From: Anas platyrhynchos
Lineage: Eukaryota > Chordata > Aves > Anseriformes > Anatidae
DNA: 64,000 nucleotides
Assembly (NCBI RefSeq): GCF_047663525.1
Contig: NC_092604.1
Span: forward strand, 11,147,501-11,211,500
Reading direction: 5' to 3'
Shown here: positions 21,917 through 64,000 of the stretch, one piece after another
Position numbering within the stretch: the stretch's first letter is position 1
Layout: every line of letters starts with the position of its first letter
Made by a program: the position numbers and the translations under genes
The notes under the pieces: model-generated
Told to the model about the DNA's origin: nothing
The model's database searches: none
The model's input: the letters and a program-made list of their open reading frames with translations, nothing else

Positions 21917-22600
21917 GGCTGGGGAGCCCCGAACGGGGCGAGCCTGAGACAAAACACGGGAGGGCGAGGGAGGCACCGGCTGCGGGGCTGGCGCTTAGCA
22001 GCCCAGCAGCCATTGAGCAGGGGAACCGCCGCCACCGCCGCTGCCGCCCATTCATTCACTGAGCCGATCCCCCCCTTCCTCCTCCTCCTCCTCCTTCTTC
22101 TTTCCCCCGGGGTCATCGCAAGCAGCAGCCCGTGGAGGAGGTTTCCAAACCCCACCTCCTAAAAACACGCTCTCCCCCCCCCCCCCCTTTTCCCTCCTCG
22201 CCGAGCCCTCCCCGCGCCCCCCTTTCTTCCTTTACCCTTTTTTTTTTTTTTTTTTTGCATTTTCCCTTCTTCCCTGCCCCTCCAGCACTCACATCGCACC
22301 CCGGGGCTCTCACCGCTCCCCACCAGCCGCCTCCATCTTCCCGCCGGGGACAATAAAGCACCTGCCCGGCCCCGCTCCCCGGCCCAGCCCGGGCAGGAGG
22401 CAGCTCCTTCTGGAGGGCTGGAGGACCCAGCCGCTCCGAGAGGGCGTCCCTGCAAGGCTTGCATCACCCCCCCGGAGCCTCCTCTCACATCGCCCCGGCT
22501 TGCGACACCTCCATTTCTCGTCCCCCGCACAGAAGAGGGGTCCCTCGGCCCTCGACAGGGGTTGGGAGGTGATGGGCACCATCTGGCCAGGGCTGGGGCA
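21300..22600 (-). promoter_or_regulatory. GC-rich CIZ1 promoter region / CpG island
   Basis: Abrupt rise in GC and CpG content, in contrast to the AT-rich DNA on both sides, spanning the first coding exon and its upstream flank. It contains a C14 run (22174-22187) and T19 run (22238-22256). A possible untranslated exon ending at 22314 is described under findings. The start site cannot be placed from sequence alone. Confidence 0.7.
21807..21916 (-). CDS. CIZ1: CIZ1 coding exon 1 (start codon, polyQ/polyH)
   Basis: The ATG at 21916-21914 opens [10 protein letters not shown], matching the MF-plus-Gln start of mammalian CIZ1. The context has G at -3 and T at +4. The 36 codons hold CAG-coded Gln runs and seven consecutive His codons (CAC/CAT), then PPAQQGG. 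The donor GT is at 21806-21805 and the exon ends in phase 2. The reverse strand also reads openly as Trp/Cys runs, an artefact of the CAG/CAC triplets. Confidence 0.92.
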
Positions 22601-23139
22601 GGGGGAATTTGCAATAAGCGGCTGAAGAGGAGGAGCAGATGGTAGCCGACTACATTGCTTTTCTGCTTTTTTTTTTTTTTTTTTTTAACCCCCTTTTTGT
22701 TTGTTTGTTTTTTCATAGTCCAGGGGAATCTTTGGTAACCGTCTCGCTGAAGGGATGGGAGAAGAAAAAACAACCAACAGCCTCAGGCCGTTTGCTGTGG
22801 TCACATCTTGGCAAGCTTGTCATGAGAACCTGGAAGAAAAACAGGGACTTTTGCAATGTTACGCTGTGCTGTAGGCTGAGATGACTTTTCTAGCAGGTCC
22901 ATCCACTTTTTTATTTATTTATTTTTGTGAGAGTTTGCAGCAAAACCCTTCCTGCGGCACTTGTTTTCTGTCAGTGGTGAATTAATTTTAAGTATGTCCA
23001 ATTCACACGACCTCTGCATGAAAAAAAAAATACATCGTGACTGTCATTTCTTATACTAAACCTAGCAAGGGTGAAGATGCATTTCTTCTCTTTGCATTCC
23101 AGAGAATCCGTCCTGAAATAATTTACTTTCTAGTCTTAT

Positions 23140-23183
23140 TATTCACGCCAATAAAGACTGCTTTATTCATGCTAATAAAGACT
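23140..23183. repeat. Two-copy direct repeat, 24 bp period
   Basis: TATTCACGCCAATAAAGACT at 23140-23159 recurs as TATTCATGCTAATAAAGACT at 23164-23183, with two mismatches. Confidence 0.8.
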
Positions 23184-24918
23184 CATTAAAGGCCTCAAAA
23201 TTGATTTTTAGGTGAAAGTGTTGTAAGCTGAACACAACTGCTAGTGATATACAGTTAGCATTAATAATTTTCAATGCAACAGCATATGTTGATTTTTCCT
23301 TTGGGCCTTTTTAAACTGTTCTGATTTTACAATAATCAGTTTGGAGATGACCATCCGTATGAATCAATGACTGGCCATGGTAATGCCCAGAGTCGTTTAT
23401 CTTGTCACAGCTGTCTGCACACAGAGAAAATGCTCTCCTGTTAAGCATTAAAGCTTAAGTATCATCACAGGGAATACATACATGGAGCAGAAAACATGTG
23501 GAATCTTTTTCTAATCATTTTGCATAACTGATCCTTTTTGCTTCTGTAATCATCCTATTACAGCGGTTACCAGTCTGTTCTGCACTGGTAAGGGAGGGAT
23601 AGTTTTGCGATCCTGTATATGCCTGACCAATCCCTATATTAAGCAGATACATTAAAGACAGCCTTTCTTCTGCTTTGTCCTGTACACAAATTATTAAACA
23701 TTCTTCAATAAGTTTATAAACATTAAGTCTACAATTCAATGCACATACTACTGCATTGGACACAAATCTAAATGTTGATTTAGTCCCATACTCCATAGGC
23801 TGATCTTCAGAAATGCCTTTATGTGCCAGACGTAAACACCGTACCTACTAGAGATTGCTTAACCGAATCCAGAAGACAGAAGTTCTACATTCAGTTAATC
23901 CTGCTGCTCGGTTTGAAGACACATAGATGCAAGTTAACAATGCAGGAAATTGAGCTAGGATTCTTTATTTTCTTTATTACAGACTACAAAATAGCATTTA
24001 TTAAGTTGACAGCCTAAAGGGTACTGTTGATCTTCACTGAGCATTGCTACATATAAATTTACATTTTTTGGTACACGATAGACCTCTCATCTGCTGAAAA
24101 TCAAGTTGTTTTTTTCCCCTCCTGTGAGGAACACCTCCCTTTCAGCTATTAAGCAACTTGCTGCTGAATGTTTGGGATACAATGGTAAACACATATCATT
24201 ATGTGTGAATACATGGAACCTTAAAAACTTAGTTCTACAATAAAGAGAACAATGTTATTACTCAATCCCTTCAAGGCAGAGAAACCTAGGTATCCTAGGG
24301 CCAGGGATGGTTACACACAGGTTGTCTCATTGACAATGGGAGTAAATCAAACAGCATTATGAGGATCAAAAGATCAAGCCAGGAAAATGACCCAGAAAGT
24401 ACTCTTCCATAAAGAGACTAACATGGGTTTTTGGATCATCGCTAAAAGGCAACCTGCATTACACCTCTATACAATTAGATCAGGGTTATGAAATTTCTTG
24501 GCAGATAAGGGGACAGACCATAGGAAAGCTTTTTATTCAGGAGCTGGATTGCATTACATAGTCAGACAAGTTTTTGCTGGACTATATGAATTTGTTCCAG
24601 GGACCAGATCGGGCCTGCAGATAACCAGACATTTCTAATTTACAGAACATAACTGGATGGTGCAGATGTACATTTTAATTTTAGTTCCAAGACTTGCTAT
24701 GCAACCTTTAGTAAAGCTGTGCACACTCAGATTTTCAATAGCAGTCTCAGTTTCTCAGTGCCTATAAGAGTACCAAGAAACTCTGGTGCCCACAACTTCC
24801 TTTGAAATCCACAAGGAGGGCGTTATTACTCATCCATTTCACTAGGATATATTCTAGTTCTCACTTCAGTCTCTCTAAACCTCCCAAACTCCTCGGAGAA
24901 AAAAAAAGCACATGGAGC

Positions 24919-24920
24919 TA

Positions 24921-24951
<31 letters not shown>

Positions 24952-24956
24952 TTTTT
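24919..24956. repeat. (TA)n followed by T(n) microsatellite
   Basis: About twelve TA units run straight into a T run of about 14. Confidence 0.9.
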
Positions 24957-27900
24957 CCTCCTGTGTTTTGGGGCTATCTATTGAAAGAATGGGTAACAAT
25001 GTCAGGTTTCACCAGGTCTGCCCTCAAACCCTCAAAGGCTGGTATTAGTTACTGGAGTTACACTGTTTTTTACGTCTATTTTATCTGTAGGAAGACTACA
25101 TTCACACGTATGAAAGCAATAGCACAAAATATTTCAAAGCAAGATAATCTGTGAGATATTTGCACCCACTCTTCATTTTATTGCTCTAGAAACCTATTCC
25201 AAATATTTCTTGATTGGCAGGGCAGGCCCACAAGGTATAAACTAAGATACTACTTTTACCATGATTTCACTACATGGCTAATCTGCTTCTACCAGCGACT
25301 TTCAGTCCCAAAAGATAAAATATATTCCAGAAACTATTTTGTATTATCTCACTGTATGTGGAAAGCTGAGAACTCAGCTTTGCTACTCTTAAAATATTCA
25401 TTTAAACTCACGTCTATGTCCAGATCCTTTTTCTAATGAACTATAACGCTCAGCTTCTTATGTATATTCTGGCTCCTGGGGAGCTGCATTAAAGATAATC
25501 CTTACCAATAGTCTTATACTCTTTTTGAGGGATTCTCAGACCAGTTCAGCAGATTTCCTGTTTCAGAAGGTAAAAGTATTTCACTATTCTGTGCTGCAAG
25601 GAAAGACTATTTTAAAATCACAAAAATCAAAGGCTATTCTTCTTTCAGATAGCTTTTTCTAACCATTAGGAACATTAGAGAAACTTTTACTTTGAGCTCT
25701 GATACCTGAACAGACCAATGATGCTACTATAGCATCATCACCACTATAGTAGTATTTAAGTACCTATAAAATACTTTAAAAAATATACAAATTATAAAAC
25801 TGCCTATAGAGAAACAACTTAAGAAGGTAGTCATAATTAAGCTTTTTAACTATTAATTGGCTATGTAATATCCTCTATACTGATACACAGAGCAACAATC
25901 CTATCCCCAACTCTTTTTATAACTTATATTCTCACCCCTACTTATGAACATTTAATGTATATTCTTACCTCTATTTCTAAACATTTCTTAGGAACCTAAG
26001 GAACCATCCACCTCATGAACCACCATGAAAAGTTCCAAACATTCATAGCTCTATCTGGAGTCAACAGAAACTGTGTGACATCTGTACCTCTGAGAAACAG
26101 TTTGCAGGTGACCAGGAGAATCAAGCTATTTGTGTTTCATGATTTTGCCTTTCTCTAAGGACTAGATGCGTTATTTTTGCAAGGGCAAGGAATGAAGGAC
26201 AGAATCTATCACTCAAATGTCTACGTCTCATTATGATAACTAAACTGGGAGTTCTGTTTGCATGAGGCAACAAAAATCAATGCACAACTCTTTACACTTA
26301 TAGCAACACATAGAAACGTATAATTATGCCTATGCCCATTTATAGGAATTCATATCAATGTATGGCCAGAAATACTTATTATACCTGTAAAAAAAAATCT
26401 TATTTTTTCTTTGCTGATGTCATAAATTTTTCTAAGGTAGAAATAGCTTTTTCTGTGTGCTCCAGTTTGGAAAACCCCTTTTTATTTCACAGACATTGCT
26501 ATTCTTCAGCATTTCCCCTGAAGGATGATCACATAGTTGTTTTACTCCTATAGCTCCTACATACTGCTGCCTAAATCATAGAGAGGAGGTATAACAGAAT
26601 CAAAAGCCCCGTTTGCTACTAATATACTCATAACTCAGTTTCTTGCAGGAGAGAAAATGGAAGGCTTTAGGATTGGGATTCTAAGTGCCTGCAATTCTTG
26701 TTTTCATCAATGGGAGGTGTAGGTATCTAAAGCTTCTTAAAAATCAAGCCTCGCTGCTTTCAGTGCTGTTTGGGTCTGTCTGGGCTGGATGATTACAATC
26801 GCTACAGAAATGCTTAGGTAGACTCCATGATATTAATGAATTCTTGTAGGAGTAATGCTGCAGGCGTGTACTGTGTCCTCATTTGCCTCTGAGTACAACT
26901 GCAAAACTGGAGACTTTAACATGTTCTGTCCCTCTTACAGTGTTCCACTAATAATGATCTGCTAAGAAACGTGTGAAGCTTGCCAATATTTCTACAGAAT
27001 TTTACCGCTTTCCTCCCTTCCCTCCCTTCTTCCTTTCTCATCTACTTGGAGAACACCCTAATAGCTCCCTAATATCTCTCCCATGGACTTTGAGGTCTCA
27101 GTTAATTAGATGAAGGACTCCTAGATGATAGGCCCACATATTTTCTCAGATCCATTTGTTAGTTTCACGGGGGAAAAAAAATACTCGAAAAATACCTGCA
27201 GATAAGCCATATTGGAGTCTTTCTGCTGTACCAGCTCCTTAACCAGCAACATTAACCCTATTTTTTCCCCTGTAGTCTCAAATATCAGCTGTTGACCTCC
27301 TGTGCTCTCAATATTCTTCCACAAACCTTTTGCAAAACAAATGCATTAATCTAATCTTTAGATTTTGCTTCTAGTGGTATAATACAGAATGATTATTTCT
27401 GGGCTGGAGTGGGCTCACTGAGAACAAAATAACTGCTTAGAACACTAAGCAGGGGGTGAAACACTGTATTTGCAGTTTGATGTTTTTATAGTTAACAGAA
27501 ATGTCAGTTGCTACAGCCACATATAGTTGCTTTAATGGAAGCCTTAAAAGCAGGTGTGGATTCACAGGAGTGGGTGCAAGCTAGGGAGCACAGTCAATTC
27601 CCTATGAGCACTATCTAAGCAGTAGATGTTGATGCCAGGGGGCAGCAAGAACAAGGCTGTTCCCCAAAGGAACAGAAATCAGGGGATGAAACACATAGGT
27701 GACATAGCAAGGGCCTTGTCCACTAGTGTCCAGTCCTACAACACTCTAGGGAGACAAGCAGGGCAGATGAAAACAGCCAGACTCAACAAAGAGTCCCAGT
27801 TAAAGAAAACAGCATAGTGATGAGACACATAAAAGGGCAAGTTAGGAAACCAACCATCAGGCCAACGTTAAGACTAGGCCTAGTGATTTCCAGGTAGGTT

Positions 27901-29398
27901 TATAGTAACAAGGCATAACTAATAACAACCTAAGAAGCCAATCTCCAAATTGAAACCAGCATCCAATAGCTCTATCAGCATAAAAGACTATGACTGAACT
28001 GGAAAACAACACTCCCCCATAATTGAACCAAGCAGCCGTGATTCTGGGCTGAAGTTTAAATAGAGCTCCTAAGCCCACAGGTGTGGGAAGAGGCACCAGA
28101 TGAAGCTGGTCAGGGCCATTAAGGCTTATTAGCACAGCTGTTATACTATGAGATATTATTGTAGTGATGTAGTTGGGCAGCTCTTTTCTCTGTGCTGAAT
28201 TTGGACCTGTGTGGGTGAACTTCAGGCTATGACAACCTCTAGGAAAAAAAAACAATTTTATTCTCATAATTCTTCAGATAAAGCTTCAAAGATCCTTTTG
28301 GTGTGAAGTACTCTGAACGTTAGCTCTGACCCAGGGAAGAAGGTAACATTATTCTTTACCTCTCTGATGCTCTTTGCTCTTCTTGTGGTGACCTCTAACA
28401 AAGAGTAGCTATCAACTTTTGAAGGAAAAGCAATGTTCTTTTTTTAGGGTCCTTTAGTGTAAGTGATCAGAATACCTTGGAGCATCTGCTCAAAGACATT
28501 TGTCCACAGCATCAATTGAGTTTCTTAAGTTTGTTTCTTGAGATTTGCTGAGAGGAAAAAATAGCATCAACAGCCCCCAAAACAACCCACGTATGGCCTA
28601 CAATAATGTTACCTATACAGATGGAGCAGATCTGTTCTCTTCCCTTCCTTCAGCTGTCTTACCTGCATACTGATGATCTTCTTGAAGCATTTTCCTTGGG
28701 CATCTTCCATGACACAGTGAGGCAAATTCACGATCAAGCGTGGCTGTTCCAGTTTCTCTGTTCACCCTGGTAGGTATTTCTGTACAGATTAAATTTGATG
28801 GACATCTGTGAAATTTTGCTCAGAAGCCTTACGAATAAAAAGTTGCCGTTTAAAACAAAACATACAGCTCAAAATCTGTTGCAGTTTTTTGTTATTCCTT
28901 TCCCCCACCACCCCCAGCTGTCTCTAAGCTGCGAACAAGAGTACTGGGTAGCACGAACTGAGAGGTGTTTGAAATGCAGCATTCTCCTGAGTCACTGCTA
29001 GCCATCAGTTTCTTTTCTGAATGCTTGTTTTCCCTGCTACGGCTTCAGATCAAATATGGCCTCACATCATATTTTTATAAAAAAGCAATAATTTGAAAAG
29101 CCTAAAATCAGTTTTTCTCTTTATTGCAGATGAGCGACTTTTTAAAAATGAAAATCTAAGTGCGTGAAATGTATCACTTGTTTGTGTTTGTGTAAAACAA
29201 GGACAGGAGCAACAGCGATATCTACTCTTTTGCAGCAGTAAACAGAAATCTATGTTTTTCATCCATGTTTCAATGAGGATCAAGCAGCAGAAATGCACAA
29301 GTGTTTTATAAGCCTCTAGCTGAATCGTATCAAGTATTTTGTGTATTCTGGTAGTTCCATGAGTGCCATCCTGACACAACCCCTTCCCCAACCGCAGG

Positions 29399-29697
29399 GC
29401 ATGTTGACCAGCTGCACACCTTTATCACCTGCGAGACCAAACTGTAGAGGTGCAGGAACCAAAGCGTATGCACGTCCTGACCAAATCGTGACAGGACACT
29501 GACTGCACAGTGTATATACGGTGACCAAACTGCCCAGAGATAGCGGCTGAGCACACATTTATCACCTGCGTGCGTACTCAGGACCAAACCATACAGGTGC
29601 AGGAACCAAACCATACACACATACTGACCAAATCGTGACAGGACACTGACTGCACAGTGCACGTACAGTGACTAAACCACACTGGGATAGCAGCAGA
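29399..29697. repeat. Two-copy tandem duplication upstream of DNM1
   Basis: A block beginning TTTATCACCTGCG at 29421 recurs at 29558. CTGACCAAATCGTGACAGG at about 29477 recurs at about 29634, continuing through GACACTGACTGCACAGTG in both. The offset grows from 137 to 157 bp, so the second copy carries about 20 bp extra. Copies are nearly identical in the right half and more diverged in the left. Confidence 0.85.
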
Positions 29698-29749
29698 GCC
29701 GGCCAGGCCCACGGGCAGGTACCTGATGCCCCACACAGGTGCCCAGCTG

Positions 29750-64000
<34,251 letters not shown>

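Larger units (their letters stand above)
21917..29398. other. Intergenic interval between divergent CIZ1 and DNM1
   Basis: After the CIZ1 promoter this is about 6.8 kb of AT-rich unique sequence with no convincing exon, RNA gene or full transposon. It has a poly-T run (22667-22686), a 24-bp-period direct repeat (23140-23183), a (TA)n-T(n) microsatellite (24919-24956) and a small perfect inverted repeat (25724-25752). Open frames here are short and lack similarity. Confidence 0.75.

Noticed and set aside
21492..21947. Plus-strand open frame of 151 codons with Trp and Cys runs, and other overlapping frames at 21.6-22.2 kb
   Set aside because: They are the complement of the CAG/CAC repeat in CIZ1 exon 1 and GC-rich promoter DNA with few stops; no gene-like composition.
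24690..24775. Possible forward MIR remnant (TCAGTTTCTCAGTGCCTATA)
   Set aside because: Only one short block resembles the consensus; too weak to annotate.

Overview
The window is vertebrate nuclear DNA, almost certainly avian. CR1 non-LTR retrotransposons with the bird-type 3' end (ATTCTGTG octamers) lie at 12.9-15.7 kb, 6.9-7.3 kb and 33.4 kb, and two intron-rich genes of bird and mammal type sit head to head. Most open frames are chance. The genes were rebuilt by joining splice-flanked open segments whose phases agree.

Left part (about 0.1-22.3 kb, minus strand): CIZ1, encoding a CDKN1A/cyclin-interacting nuclear zinc-finger protein. Fifteen coding exons, from the ATG at 21916-21914 to the stop at 204-206, join into one frame of 745 codons plus stop (2238 bp), all with GT-AG introns. 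The protein has a Gln/His-rich N-terminus, a conserved [10 protein letters not shown] block, a basic KRL motif, four C2H2/matrin-type fingers, a Glu-rich segment and a divergent acidic tail. A likely polyadenylation signal lies at 88-93. A GC-rich promoter region covers about 21.3-22.6 kb.

Middle (about 21.9-30.2 kb): an 8.3 kb intergenic interval of mostly AT-rich unique DNA. It ends in a two-copy tandem duplication (29.4-29.7 kb) and the GC-rich DNM1 promoter, which carries a good ZNF143/THAP11-type element.

Right part (30.2-64 kb, plus strand): the 5' part of DNM1 (dynamin-1, neuronal endocytic GTPase). Ten exons encode residues 1-445, covering the complete GTPase domain and the first part of the stalk, and the gene runs off the right edge. 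Intron 1 is 23.7 kb. Intron 9 appears to use a GC donor. The identity is clear from paralogue-specific residues and from the CIZ1 neighbour, the same divergent pair as on human 9q34.11.

The two proteins act in unrelated processes: CIZ1 in S-phase entry and the nuclear matrix, DNM1 in synaptic vesicle fission. Their adjacency is conserved synteny rather than a pathway. No RNA gene, CRISPR array, virus or bacterial-type operon was seen. The most notable items are the GC-AG intron in DNM1, the unbroken 875-codon CR1 frame inside CIZ1, the absence of the mammalian Gln-rich CIZ1 segment, the ZNF143-type promoter element, and an unexplained antisense frame of about 200 codons in DNM1 intron 1.
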